Made by a program: the position numbers and the translations under genes. Source: JAVBLT01 sp031553315 (GTDB lineage Bacteria; Verrucomicrobiota; Kiritimatiellia; RFP12; DVOR01). Taken from it: DNA of 31,430 nucleotides. Positions 1 through 10,100 of the stretch are shown in pieces (within the stretch, counting starts at the first letter, position 1; each line of letters begins with the position of its first letter). The stretch lies in NCBI GenBank assembly GCA_031553315.1, contig JAVBLT010000056.1:1-31430 (forward strand), written 5' to 3'. The notes beneath the pieces are model-generated. The model was not told where the DNA came from and ran no database searches. It saw nothing but the letters and a program-made list of their open reading frames with translations.

Positions 1-4
1 AGCC

Positions 5-36
5 GATGAATCCTTTCGGGTTCATCTCTCGGTTTT
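5..36 (+). terminator. Possible rho-independent terminator at left edge
   Basis: A 9-bp stem (5-13 with 18-26, one G-T pair) closes a TTTC loop, with an outer CCGA/TCGG extension, and is followed by TTTT at 33-36. This fits the end of a plus-strand gene lying left of the window, which cannot be seen. The rest of 37-262 holds no gene I recognise. A minus-strand frame is open from about 190 to the edge but has no Shine-Dalgarno sequence and no family resemblance, so it is not called. Confidence 0.4.
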
Positions 37-262
37 ATTGATAGGTCCTGATCCGGCACAAGCATCTTACTGTTCTTGCGCATCCCTTCCAGACCAAGAG
101 CCTGAAGAGATGCCATTGAGCGATTCCACTTTTCAAAGAGCGAGCCCCATGTGGGGCGAAAACGGGTTGAAGAATAGCAAATGAGGGGGGGGGATGGCAA
201 CAGGAAAAAGAATTTATTTTACAGAAAAGAATAAACCGTTGAAAAATAGGGTGGGGTTGGTT

Positions 263-3200
263 TCAATCTTCCAAAACGACGCGGAAGCCGACGTTGTAGA
301 CGGGCTGGTATTCGCGGTAGGGTCGGCGGAAGGAGGCGGTGGCGTATTTGGGGCGGTCGTACCAGGAGCCGCCGCGGATGATGCGTGATTCGCGGGAGGG
401 GGCGGGGTCGTTGCGGCCTTCGTCGCATGAGGGTGCGAGGGGGCGGGCTTTGGAGAGGGTCCATTCGGCGGCGTTGCCGTGGATGTCGAGGAGGCCCCAG
501 GGGTTGGGTTTCCATGTGCCGGATTGTTCGGTGAGGAGGCCGCGGTCGTTGAGGGGGGATTGGGGGATCCAGTTGTCGCAGGGGTTTTGGGGGTTGTTGT
601 AGGGGGCTTTGGCGATGTCTTGGATATAGGGGTTGGCGGAGAGGCGGTGGAGGGTGATGTCGGCGAGGTTGGCGTAGGGGGTGAAGTCGGCATCGATGCC
701 GCCCCAGAAGAAGTCGGTGTCGTGGCCGGCGCGGGCGGCGTATTCCCATTCGGCTTCGGTGGGGAGGCGGCATTTTTTGCCGGTTTTGGCGCTGAGCCAT
801 TCGGTGAAGGCCTGGGCTTCGCGCCAGGTCACGCGGACGACGGGGAGGTCGTCGGCGTTTACATCGATTCCGGTGATGCCGAACTGGTAGCCGTGGCGGT
901 CTTCGCGGAAGCTGTGGTGGTCGGGTTTGAACTTGCGGAATTGGGCGTTGGTGATTTCGCGCTGGCTCATGCGGAAGCGGGGGATGTGGCCGAGGGGGAA
1001 ATCGCCTGAGGGGATGTCGAGCATGGTCAGCTGGGCGTCGTCGGCGAGGGTGAGGATGATGGGGGGGCGCTGTTTTTTGGAGGCGGGGTCGAAGGGCCAG
1101 CCGGGGATTTTTACGTTCTTCGCGGGGTCTGTCGCGGGGGGTGCCGGCAGGGGCAGGAATTCGATTTTTTCGAGGGGGGGGAGGGGGTCGTTTTCGTGGT
1201 TTTCGCTGTAGCCGAGGTAGGTGATGCGGCGGCGCTGGCGGAGTGTTTCGCGCTGGAGGGCGATGTCGCCGACGATATCTTGCCAGCGGCCGTGGAAGGG
1301 GGTGTTGAGGTCGATCCAGGTGATGATGCGGTCGAGGGCTTGGGGGGGGAGGTCGGGGCGGTGGCCGCTGTTGAGGAGCATGATGAGCTCGGTGGTGTCG
1401 GCGTGCCACTCCATGGGGGGCTGGAGGTGGATGTCGCTCTCGATGCCGGGGTGGCGGACGAAGCGGTGCAGATCCACGTAGGATTGGGTGAATTTGCCGA
1501 GGAGGTAGCCGTAGGCCTGGCCGTGCATGGCGGTTTTCCAGTTTTTGAGGGGGGTGGGGCGGAAGTCGGGGCGGGTGGGTTCTTTGCCGTTGTGGCAGCC
1601 GATGCAGTAGCGGTCGAGGACGGGCTGGACTTCGCGCTGGAAGGTGTAGTTGCGGGGGGGGCCGTTCCAGGGGGTGATGGCGGTGGGTTTGATGCGGATG
1701 GGGGGGGCGGCGAGGGGGGTGTAGGGGGTGTCTTCATGGCAGCCGGCGCAGGAGAGGTATTCGCCGTTGCGGGCGGTGACCCAGCTGCGCATGATCTGGA
1801 GGGCTTTGCCTTGGGAATCGAGGGGCTGGAGGGCGATGGGGGTGTTGGCGGGTACGGTGAAGAGGGCGGAACCGTCGGGGTTTACGGGTACGGTGCCGAG
1901 GATGCGGCGCATATCCCAGGGCCCGTCGACGCCGATGGAGCCGTAGAGCCCGCCCTGGTCTTTGAAGCCGTAGGTGTAGGTGTAGAGGCGGAGGGCTTTG
2001 ACGGTGCCGCGGGGGATGCCTTTGAGGCCGGGGCCTTGGTAGATGTCGGCCACGTAGAGGGTGGCTTGGGGGTCGGCGGGGTTGATGCGGTCGGGGATGG
2101 CGGGGGGGATGGTCTCTTTGCGCAGGGGGATGGGTTCGAGCAGGTGGGCGCCGGGGATGCGCAGGAGGGTGATGGCGTTGTCGAAGCGGTCGATGAGGGT
2201 GATGCCCCAGTCGGCGGCGGGGTCGGGTTTGAGGGCGACGAGGGTGTTGGAGGGGTCGAGGGGGTAGGGATGGAGGGCTTTGGGCCAGCTGGTGTTGACG
2301 AGCTGGTCGCGGACGGGGGCGTCGACGGGTTTGCCGTGGCCGGGGATGCGCTGGACGGCGCCGGAGGCTTCCTGGCGGCCGCGGGTGATGTCGAACAAGA
2401 CGAGCTCGCCCATGCGGGGAACGCCGTGATGCCCGGAGGCGATGGCGAGCACGCGGGAGGTGTCGCCGGGGATGGGGCGGGGATAGAAGAGGCTGTTGGG
2501 CCAGAAGGAGTTGGAGCCATACCAGGCGCGCTGGGCGGTGCCGTCGGGGTTGCAGGTGAAGAGGAGGCGGGAGTTGGCGTGGGGGAGGTCGGCGTATTCC
2601 CAGCGGTGGTAAAGGAGGCGGCCGTCGGCGAGGACGGTGGGGTTCCAGGCGTGTTCCTGGTCGTTGGCGAGGGCTTCAAGGTTGGCGCCATCGGCATCGC
2701 ACCGGAAAAGATTGGCCACTGGGTCGGAACCGTTGACGCAGGGGACGGCGTAGGTGAGGGCGGTGCAGGTGAGGGCGAGGCGGCCGTCGGGGAGGTAGCA
2801 GGCGTCGTAGTGGTTGATGTCGTTGTCGGCGTTGCGGGTGATCTGGCGGGGGGGGGAGGCGGTGTTGAGGGTGAGCTCGAAGATGTGCCAGGCGTTGTTG
2901 CCGCCCACGGCGGAGAAGAGGAGGCGGTCGGCGTTCCAATGGAGGTCGAGGTCGCCGATGAAGGAGGTGTTGGGCGGGCGGTAAAGCTCGCGCGGCTCGG
3001 CGCCGGGCGTGCGGATGGAGAGGGCGCAAAGGGCGTTGTTGAAGCCTTGCTTGGGAAGGGAGGAGTTGCTTTGCCAGTTGGCGGGTAGGCCGATGTTGCC
3101 TTCGCGGCGGATGAAGAGCAGGTCGGTGAAGTCGACGGCGGGGTTTTCGTCGACCATGATCGCGCGGTAGCGGGCGATGGCCTGGCGCATGGCGGCGGCG

Positions 3201-3847
3201 GTTTCGGGGGCGGGGGGCGCGGCGAGGCTGTATTTTGCGGCGGGGCCGATGGCCTGATGCAGCGCGAGCAGGTCGGCGAGGTTGTTGAGTGTGCGCTCCC
3301 GGTTGAGGCGGAGGAGGGCTTCGGGGTTGATTTCGGCATAGGCGGCGAGGAGTGATTCGGCCACGGCGGGATCTTCGGTGGAGGCATGGAAAACAACGCT
3401 GCCGTTTTTACCCGCGCCGCGGTCGATTCCCACTTCGGCATCGAAGCGCGCAATGCCTTTGGGGAGCGTGTAGACGATGACGGAGGGGGCGTGTGCCCAG
3501 AGGCCGCGGGCGAAGGCGCGGCCGGCGACCTGGAGCCTGGCGCCGGTGTGGTTTTTATCGGTGCAGAGGGTCCCCCACCCCACGCGGACGCGTTGGGGCT
3601 TGAGCGAGGAGAGGGCAAGGGTTTTACCGTCGGCGAGGGTCAGCGTGGGTTCGCCCCAGACGGCCTGATCGTAATCGTAGGTGTCGCCGCCGGTATCGGC
3701 GGTGAGCACGAGCACTTCGGCGCCGGCGAGGTCGAGCGAGAGCTTTTCGGGGGCGTCTCCACCGGTAAGGCGGCGGCTGCTCACTTGTGCCGCATGGATT
3801 CCGCTCACCCAAACCATCAAACATAAAAACATTGCTTTTCTACACAT
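263..3847 (-). CDS. Secreted NPCBM / HzsA-like di-haem / FGE-domain protein
   Basis: Predicted exported protein of 1194 aa. I start it at the ATG at 3847, which has GAGG five bases upstream; a GTG two codons earlier is possible. Residue numbers count from that GTG. A signal peptide (about 1-22) precedes an NPCBM-like carbohydrate-binding domain (about 35-160). A TolB-like propeller with hydrazine synthase alpha-type sequence follows (about 290-690, including GHHGVPRMGELVL). Two class-I haem motifs, CAGCH (702-706) and CIGCH (750-754), come next; the second sits in an FxxxVQPVLDxYC context typical of planctomycete-type cytochromes. Residues about 945-1196 form a formylglycine-generating-enzyme/sulfatase-modifying fold (RLPTEAEWEYAAR, NPWGLLDIHGNAAEW, RIIRGGSW, NVGFRVV). 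The paired cysteines used by true FGEs after RGGS are absent, so the domain is probably structural or binding. Family knowledge suggests a periplasmic or surface redox/glycan protein; the substrate is unknown. The coding strand contains several runs of 8-9 C. Confidence 0.85.
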   Translation of the reverse strand: MCRKAMFLCLMVWVSGIHAAQVSSRRLTGGDAPEKLSLDLAGAEVLVLTADTGGDTYDYDQAVWGEPTLTLADGKTLALSSLKPQRVRVGWGTLCTDKNHTGARLQVAGRAFARGLWAHAPSVIVYTLPKGIARFDAEVGIDRGAGKNGSVVFHASTEDPAVAESLLAAYAEINPEALLRLNRERTLNNLADLLALHQAIGPAAKYSLAAPPAPETAAAMRQAIARYRAIMVDENPAVDFTDLLFIRREGNIGLPANWQSNSSLPKQGFNNALCALSIRTPGAEPRELYRPPNTSFIGDLDLHWNADRLLFSAVGGNNAWHIFELTLNTASPPRQITRNADNDINHYDACYLPDGRLALTCTALTYAVPCVNGSDPVANLFRCDADGANLEALANDQEHAWNPTVLADGRLLYHRWEYADLPHANSRLLFTCNPDGTAQRAWYGSNSFWPNSLFYPRPIPGDTSRVLAIASGHHGVPRMGELVLFDITRGRQEASGAVQRIPGHGKPVDAPVRDQLVNTSWPKALHPYPLDPSNTLVALKPDPAADWGITLIDRFDNAITLLRIPGAHLLEPIPLRKETIPPAIPDRINPADPQATLYVADIYQGPGLKGIPRGTVKALRLYTYTYGFKDQGGLYGSIGVDGPWDMRRILGTVPVNPDGSALFTVPANTPIALQPLDSQGKALQIMRSWVTARNGEYLSCAGCHEDTPYTPLAAPPIRIKPTAITPWNGPPRNYTFQREVQPVLDRYCIGCHNGKEPTRPDFRPTPLKNWKTAMHGQAYGYLLGKFTQSYVDLHRFVRHPGIESDIHLQPPMEWHADTTELIMLLNSGHRPDLPPQALDRIITWIDLNTPFHGRWQDIVGDIALQRETLRQRRRITYLGYSENHENDPLPPLEKIEFLPLPAPPATDPAKNVKIPGWPFDPASKKQRPPIILTLADDAQLTMLDIPSGDFPLGHIPRFRMSQREITNAQFRKFKPDHHSFREDRHGYQFGITGIDVNADDLPVVRVTWREAQAFTEWLSAKTGKKCRLPTEAEWEYAARAGHDTDFFWGGIDADFTPYANLADITLHRLSANPYIQDIAKAPYNNPQNPCDNWIPQSPLNDRGLLTEQSGTWKPNPWGLLDIHGNAAEWTLSKARPLAPSCDEGRNDPAPSRESRIIRGGSWYDRPKYATASFRRPYREYQPVYNVGFRVVLED

Positions 3848-3935
3848 GCGCACCTCATTTCTGATTCAGATATAAAGCAATACCGTGAAAAAAGCCAGAT
3901 TCCTTTTTCTTTTCTTCGCGAGCCGCCTACATGAA

Positions 3936-3972
3936 AACGCCCGCCCGTGAAAAGGAGCGGGCGTTGTTTTTT
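3936..3972. terminator. Bidirectional rho-independent terminator
   Basis: A perfect 9-bp stem, AACGCCCGC (3936-3944) with GCGGGCGTT (3957-3965), has A residues on its left and a six-T run on its right (3967-3972). It lies just past the stop codon of the minus-strand gene ending at 3981 and would end that transcript. The plus-strand T run is longer, so it could act in both directions. Confidence 0.8.
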
Positions 3973-3980
3973 ACATGCAC

Positions 3981-6900
3981 TCAATAGAGCGTGATATACA
4001 TTCCCTCATGGATGCGCTTCAGAATAATGGCCTTGCGATCGAGATCACGCACCATTTCCCATCCGGGAACACGGCCGTTTTTGGTCTGGCCGTCGATGTA
4101 CATGTTGTTGGGCAGCTGCGCGGGCAACGCGGGCGCTGTATCGCCGGTCCATTTCACGAGGGTATAGCGCAACGGCGGTAAATTCGCCACATTGGTGGAG
4201 AGCTCGATGCGGCAGTTGGCGCCAAATGAGAATGAGCCGGCCGTGAGGCAGGCTCTCGTGAGATTGGCCTGCGGGGTCACGGTGGTGGCGTTATAACCTG
4301 TGGCCACGAAGCTATCGGCGACAATGGCTCCCTGCGAAAGAACCAATGTGCCTGCATTTACAGAGAGAGCCCTGACCACCGAGGCATCGCCGCCGGGCGT
4401 GCCGTAGGTCAACGACACATTCCCCACGCCTTCTTTAGTGAGGTTGCCGGTGGTTGAGGTTGCCTTCTGGAGCTTGAGTGGAATCTGGAGAAATGTGCTG
4501 TATTGGTTGGCATCACCGGAGTAGAGCGTCACCGTTCCATCGAGCGTAACGACCGGATCGGTCACGGCATCGGCGGCCTTGCGCAGATACCCCGTCTGCG
4601 GATTGGTCTTCACGGCAAGGAAGGCATTGGTCAGGGTCAGCGCGGCTCCTTCGGCGATTTCAATGGACGAGTGATCGCGGAGGTAGATTCTCCGGGCAAG
4701 AGCATCCCGGGCGCCGGCTTCAAGGCGGAGCACGGCGGGGGTTTCGGCGGTGCCATCTTCCAACGTGATGGCGCCGGCGGCGGCGATCGCCGCGGTCGCG
4801 GCATGCGGGCCGCTCGCATGGGTTCCGGCAAGCACAAGCTTCGCTCCAGGAGCAATCGTGACAGGGCAATTGATCGGAAGCAGCCCTGCGGTTGCTTCCG
4901 GGGCGGCGTTGAGCACAAGCGCCCCTTCGCTCACATAGATGGCGCCGGGAGCTTTGGGCGAGGTGAAGGTCAGCGTGCCTGAACCGGCTTTCGTGAGCGT
5001 GCCCGAACCGGTGACGGCACCTGACCAGGCGAGGTCGGCGGTCGCGGCGAGGGTGGCGTCTTTAAGCAGCTCCAGAGTCAGCGCCGTATCGGCCCCCGTG
5101 CCTGCGGAGAGGTTTCCGCCGGAGAGCCGTAGGCCGGTCGAGCTGCCGAGGCCGGCGGGCAATTCAAGGGTGCCGGAGGTGTGCAGAGGCGTGCCGGAAA
5201 AGGCGTTGGCGCCGGTGAGCGTGGAAATGCCCGAGGGCGGCAGCACGGGGAACGCGTTGAGCGGGGCGGAAACCGCCGCTCCGCCGCCGGTCACGCCGGA
5301 AAGGTCGAGCACGCCATCGAGAAAAGCGCCGGCTGCGGCTGAGATCGCCACGGGACCGCTTCCTTCAAGCGCCACGCGCCCGGCGTAGACGCCCTGATCG
5401 AAGACCAGCTCCTGCAGCGGGGTCGCGCCGCTGATTTCCGCCACGTTTTCCGAACCGTTTTGCCATACGGCGCCATCCTCCCACGGCATGGCCGACCACA
5501 GCACCGGCGAACCGGAAGAGGCAAGTGAGGCCGCGTAGGTCACGGCCTGGGCAGGTTCCACATAAACCGCATGGATACCGGCGGCGTCTTTATACACAGT
5601 GTAGGATCCCACAGGCAAAACGGCAAGCTGGCCCGGTGAGAGCGACTGCGTGAGGTCGATCTGAGAGGCGGTCACGGCCGCACCGTCGGGGAACGTCACG
5701 GTGCCGACGGTCACCGTTTGGCTGGAAAGCGCGGTGGAGGCCGCCCAGCTGATCAGGGTGCGGGGGGAGGAGACGCGCCGCAGAGGGGCCGAGGCATCCA
5801 TCGCGGGAACCGTGAAGGAAAGGGTGTGGCCGATGCCGTTGGCGATGCCGCCGTTGTAAGCCACCGACCCGCGGTCGTGAAGCACATAGGCGGCCACATT
5901 TTGCGTGCTGCTTCTCACGACCGACTCGAAGACCACGCCCTGCGGAGCCTTCACATCGAAATTCTGCCGGATGTTGCACCCCGTGGAGAGTGTTCCGCCG
6001 CCGGCGCGGAATGTGAGCGATGATTGTTCATCGATCCTGATCCAGGTGGGCGCGGCGGCATCCATTTGCAGCTTTTGGGTTTTGTTGATTGTTACGTGGG
6101 AATTGATCAGCTCCATGTCGACCGCCCAGCCTTCAAACGAAAAATCAGGAGGCGAGGCGATCACGGCATCGGCGATGGTGATGCCGCCAAAGTTGCTTTC
6201 ATTCGATTTTTGGGGAATTGTGCTTCCCGGCGGGTTCAACCAGTGGGCCGGATCCGCCCAGTTGGCGGGTTCCCCGACCGAGCCGGCGGGGCCGATCCAG
6301 GTATTGGTGCGCAGGAAGAGGCTCCGGTAAAGCAACGCCACCTCACCGGGGGTCAGCGCGCGGTCGTAGATGCGGAAATCGTCGACGTCGACATTGACAT
6401 TCAGCCGCCATCCCCCCAGCTCTGAAGCGAATTGAAACTGGGTCAGGCCGGTTAGCGCGGGCTTAACGGTCAGCGACTCCTTGAGCACGCCGTCAATGTA
6501 AAGCCCCGCGGCGCGATCGGCATCAATGGAGACCGCAATGTGATGGTACCCGGCATCGGGCATCGTCCACGCCGGAGAGGTGGTAAACAGATCGTAAATG
6601 GCAACGCCGGTGGTTGGCGTTGTTTTCTCAATTTTCCAAAGCGATCCCGAGGCGTCTTTGAAGCACATGGTGTCGGTCCAGGCGGCGCCGGTGCCGATCG
6701 TGCAATAGAGGGAAAGGGTAAACCCGGTCATGGGAATAGGCGTTAACGCCACGGTGTTGTAAGGCCTCCCGGCGGTACCGGCGCGAAGCGCTTTCGATTG
6801 GGGAGCCCCCGGAAGGCGCGGCGCCGCCACATAGGCGGCGGATGTGCTCATGGTGGGGGAAAGCGAACCCTGGCTGCTCAGGTTGCTGTTGTCAAACGTC

Positions 6901-7001
6901 ATCCAGATCAAAGGCGTATAGCCCAGGAAATCGGTTGCCGCGAAAGCGGCCTGTGAACCGAAAAGGCAGACAAAAACAGACAGCGCGCGTAAAAAATTCA
7001 T
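3981..7001 (-). CDS. Secreted LamG-domain protein with autotransporter-type beta repeats
   Basis: Predicted exported protein of 1006 aa. The ATG at 7001 is chosen because AGGAG lies six bases upstream and a clear signal peptide (1-21, ending QAAFA) begins there; ten further codons upstream are not needed. Residues about 30-228 resemble a LamG/concanavalin A-like jelly roll (GYHHIAVSIDADR..GLYIDG, then VDDFRIYDRALTPGEV). The rest is Gly/Ala/Thr-rich parallel beta-helix sequence. It includes an autotransporter-associated beta-strand repeat (GSGTLTKAGSGTLTF) but no C-terminal transporter barrel. The last residues, GMYITLY, match the tail of the next upstream gene (GICVTLF), which suggests a shared export or anchoring signal. 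It has its own promoter and terminator. Role: probably surface adhesion or glycan binding (inference). Confidence 0.8.
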   Translation of the reverse strand: MNFLRALSVFVCLFGSQAAFAATDFLGYTPLIWMTFDNSNLSSQGSLSPTMSTSAAYVAAPRLPGAPQSKALRAGTAGRPYNTVALTPIPMTGFTLSLYCTIGTGAAWTDTMCFKDASGSLWKIEKTTPTTGVAIYDLFTTSPAWTMPDAGYHHIAVSIDADRAAGLYIDGVLKESLTVKPALTGLTQFQFASELGGWRLNVNVDVDDFRIYDRALTPGEVALLYRSLFLRTNTWIGPAGSVGEPANWADPAHWLNPPGSTIPQKSNESNFGGITIADAVIASPPDFSFEGWAVDMELINSHVTINKTQKLQMDAAAPTWIRIDEQSSLTFRAGGGTLSTGCNIRQNFDVKAPQGVVFESVVRSSTQNVAAYVLHDRGSVAYNGGIANGIGHTLSFTVPAMDASAPLRRVSSPRTLISWAASTALSSQTVTVGTVTFPDGAAVTASQIDLTQSLSPGQLAVLPVGSYTVYKDAAGIHAVYVEPAQAVTYAASLASSGSPVLWSAMPWEDGAVWQNGSENVAEISGATPLQELVFDQGVYAGRVALEGSGPVAISAAAGAFLDGVLDLSGVTGGGAAVSAPLNAFPVLPPSGISTLTGANAFSGTPLHTSGTLELPAGLGSSTGLRLSGGNLSAGTGADTALTLELLKDATLAATADLAWSGAVTGSGTLTKAGSGTLTFTSPKAPGAIYVSEGALVLNAAPEATAGLLPINCPVTIAPGAKLVLAGTHASGPHAATAAIAAAGAITLEDGTAETPAVLRLEAGARDALARRIYLRDHSSIEIAEGAALTLTNAFLAVKTNPQTGYLRKAADAVTDPVVTLDGTVTLYSGDANQYSTFLQIPLKLQKATSTTGNLTKEGVGNVSLTYGTPGGDASVVRALSVNAGTLVLSQGAIVADSFVATGYNATTVTPQANLTRACLTAGSFSFGANCRIELSTNVANLPPLRYTLVKWTGDTAPALPAQLPNNMYIDGQTKNGRVPGWEMVRDLDRKAIILKRIHEGMYITLY

Positions 7002-7036
7002 TGTTTCTCTCCTAAATGAACCTTCATTCACGCCTT

Positions 7037-7064
7037 ATGGTACAAAAAAGCATTCCGTTGTCAA
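7037..7064 (-). promoter_or_regulatory. Sigma70-type promoter for the LamG-repeat gene
   Basis: Read on the minus strand, a perfect -35 TTGACA (7059-7064) is followed after 16 bp by TACCAT (7037-7042). It stands about 36 bases upstream of the ATG at 7001 and directly after the terminator at 7080-7119, so the gene is probably transcribed alone. Confidence 0.55.
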
Positions 7065-7079
7065 TACAAAAGCCAATAT

Positions 7080-7119
7080 AAAAATCTCCCGTTTCCGAGA
7101 ATGGGAGTCGGGAGATTTT
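7080..7119 (-). terminator. Rho-independent terminator of the upstream beta-repeat gene
   Basis: An 11-bp perfect stem (7081-7091 with 7109-7119; key half CGGGAGATTTT) spans a 17-base loop. On the minus strand it continues into TTTTTATAT. It lies 37 bases past the stop at 7156. Confidence 0.8.
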
Positions 7120-7155
7120 CCGGGTGGGAGAACCGCGGGGTTGGAATGAGCAGCT

Positions 7156-10100
7156 CTAGAAGAGCGTCACACAAATGCCCATGCTCGAGATCACGCCCAC
7201 GTTGCGACCGATCTGAGTGACCCGGCACTTCTCCGCGCCTTCGACCCCTTCCACGGCAAATGCCGAGAAGTCCGCAAGCTTCACGCCTTCAGGCAGGGTC
7301 ATAAACGGCACAAGCTCGTTGCCCGCGGGCACGGCGGCAATCGAAACCTTCACGGTTTCGGCCACCGTCGCGCTTTGGGAGACGTTGAGGACTTTGCCCG
7401 AAACGATGCGGACGGTCGAACCGGCGCCGAGGTTCAATGTGCCGATGGCGGCTCCGGTCTCAATCGTGCCGGCGACGGTCACGGGGGAGCCTGTGAAGGA
7501 ACCGGTGCCTTTGAGGACGCCGCCTGCCGCCACGGTGGTGCCGCCGGTGTAGGTGTATTCGCCGTTCAAAGTCCAGTTGGAGCCGGTGATCTCGACGCGG
7601 CCGTCCATGCGGCCCTGGAGGGCGCCGCCGGGGCCCTTGGTGGGGATGTCTTCATGGAGGATGCCGGCGCCGGTGCCGGCCAGGGTCAATTTGGCGTTGG
7701 CCTCTTCAAACCAGATGGATTCTCCGGTGGGGTAGCCGCCGCCGGTTCTGCGCTTGGTGTAGGTGTAGGGCGCGGCAACTTCAAGGGTGGCTCCGTTGGC
7801 GAAGATGTGGAATCCGCGGCCGTTGTTGGATCCGCCGCCGCCCTGGACGGTGGTGCTGTCGGTCTCGAAACGGATGGTGCCGCCGTTGACGTTCATCTTG
7901 GCGTGATGCCCGAGGAGGCCGAAAGCGAAGTTGGCGCCGTGGTTCCAGTCGGCCTTGAGCACGAGGGTGCCGCCGTTGATGATTGCGAGCTTTTCGCCGG
8001 CTGTTTGGTCGTTGAGACCGCCGAAGCCGTTGGCGCCCATCACAAGGGTGCCGCCCTCGATCTGGAGGACGGGCCGAGCCTGCACCCCGGAGAGCGTGCC
8101 GCCAAGGGTGGTGCTTTTGCCTTCAAGCGTGAGCGTGCCGCCGCCGCGTTTGATAAAGGAGGTGGAGGGGCTGACTCCGGCAAAGACGCCTTTGTAGACG
8201 GCGCTCTCGCCGGCGGGCACATCGTAGACGATTCGCTTGGAGACGAAGCTGATGACATTGCCCGAGGCGCTTCTCACGGTGTTGGTGAAGATCAGATCGC
8301 CTCCCTCGTTGACCAGGGGGCCGTTGAAGCGGGAAATGTCGCCCGCGATGATGAGGGCGGCGGTGTCGATGTGTGAAAACATGCCCGCCTGGGTCAGACC
8401 TTGTTCATTGGAGAGCGAACCGGCGAAGACCGCCGGCGACGGAGGGTTATAGGTGCGGTAAATCGATCTGGTCGAGCCGATCTGAACCGGCTGGTCAAAC
8501 GTGACGCCGCCGGAGAGGTCGACGAGGCCGCCGCCGTCGAGAAGCAACGGCACGCCCCGGGCGTCGGTGGCGGCGACGTTGAGAATGCCGCGGTAGACGC
8601 GGACCGCGCTGGCGACCAAGGTCTGGGGCTTGAAGTTGGTAAGCCCGGAGTTGGAAAGGGGGCCGGTTTGGCCGTGCGCGTAGAGCTTCAGTTCGCCGCC
8701 GTCTTTGCCTTTGAGCGAGGCGGTGATGGTCGGCTGGTAATTGTTTGAGGTGCTCGTGGTCGGATTGATGTCGATCGAAGCCACTTCGAGCACATTTTCG
8801 GGCGCGCTGGAGGCCAGAAGGGTGCCCCGGATTCCCGCGACGAATTGCTTGGGGGTGTCGGGCATGATGGAACCCACGCCGTTGATCACGAGCGTGTTGG
8901 CCACGGCGGGCTCGGTCAGCGTGAGGGTGAAGGAACCGGCGGTGACCACGGCGTTGGCGCCGGGCTGCCAGGGGAGATTGGTTCCGCCCGAACCGTCGGA
9001 CCACGCATTGGCGTGCCAGTCGGCATTGGCGGTGAGGGTTCGGGTCAGCGTGTTGGCAAGCGCGAGGCCGCGGTTGACAATCTGCACGGCGGCGATGGAG
9101 CCGCGGGCGCCGTCGGCGACCGCCAATCCCTGAATGGCGAGCGTGGGGCCGGAGAGATCTCTCACGACGAGGTAGTTTTTGCCTTCAATCGGAGAGGCGT
9201 CGAAAGCGCCCTGAGGGAAGGCGAAGTCGGCGGAGCCGGCGATGGTTTTGTAGCCGTTGAAGGTGTAGGCCGCGCCGTTGACGGAGACGGGGCGCATCGC
9301 GCCTGCGGTGTTGACGGCATCGGAGGAGAGGATGATGTAGGCGTCGTAGCTGGAAAAGGGGATTCCGGCAAAACTGACGGCTGCGCCCGGCGCCCCGTCG
9401 TCAAGATACCCCCTCAGGAGGCTTCCCGCGGGCGCGGCGGTGTTCGAAGCGGAACCGGATGCGCTCCAGGTGATCGTGGCGCTGGAGGTCATGCCGTCGG
9501 AAAGCGTGGGCAGGGGCTGCGTGCCTGAGGCGGCGCCGAGAGTCGCGGGGCTGTGCCAGCCGGTTTCGGGTGCGGCCACCACGCCTTGGGGCGCGGTCAG
9601 GGCTGAATCGGCTTCATGCGTGAAGGTGAAGTTGAGCGCCTGGGGAGCCGTTACGACCGGAGCCTGGGTCTCGACAATCTGAAACCCGGCGATGGTCGCC
9701 CGGCCTCGGGTCACCCCCGTGGCCGCAGGGACGTAGCCGCCCACAATCTGCAGCGTGGGATAAACCGCGGAGGAGAGACCGTTGATGCGGATGGCGTTTT
9801 TTCCCCACTCGGGCGCGGTCTTCACGCTGGAATCGCCCCACGATACAGCGCCGTAGGCCACGGGAAACCCGATTCCATCATCCTCGCAGGCGTAATACGT
9901 TCCATTGATCAGCGGCGAACCGAATTTAATGTCTGCGGTATCGGTGGCGAAATAGACGATCAGATCGTAGGCCGCATACGGCACGCCCGTTATGCTGATC
10001 GAGGGAACGTCATTGGCGTTCCTGTCGTCAAGATATCCGCGGAGCAGCGCCGGAGCCGAACCCGAGGAGGTGTAGACGCCGGGAGCCATGTAAGTGATCC

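Noticed and set aside
1..190. Minus-strand frame open to the left edge (contains MASLQALGLEGMRKN) as a partial gene
   Set aside because: No ribosome-binding site, no recognisable family and under 65 codons; it cannot be told from chance.
1196..3088. A 630-codon plus-strand open frame opposite the NPCBM/di-haem gene
   Set aside because: Its product is Gly/Val/Ala/Glu low-complexity sequence with no domain, as expected of the antisense of a GC-rich gene with C-ending codons; the minus-strand frame has clear domains and a signal peptide.
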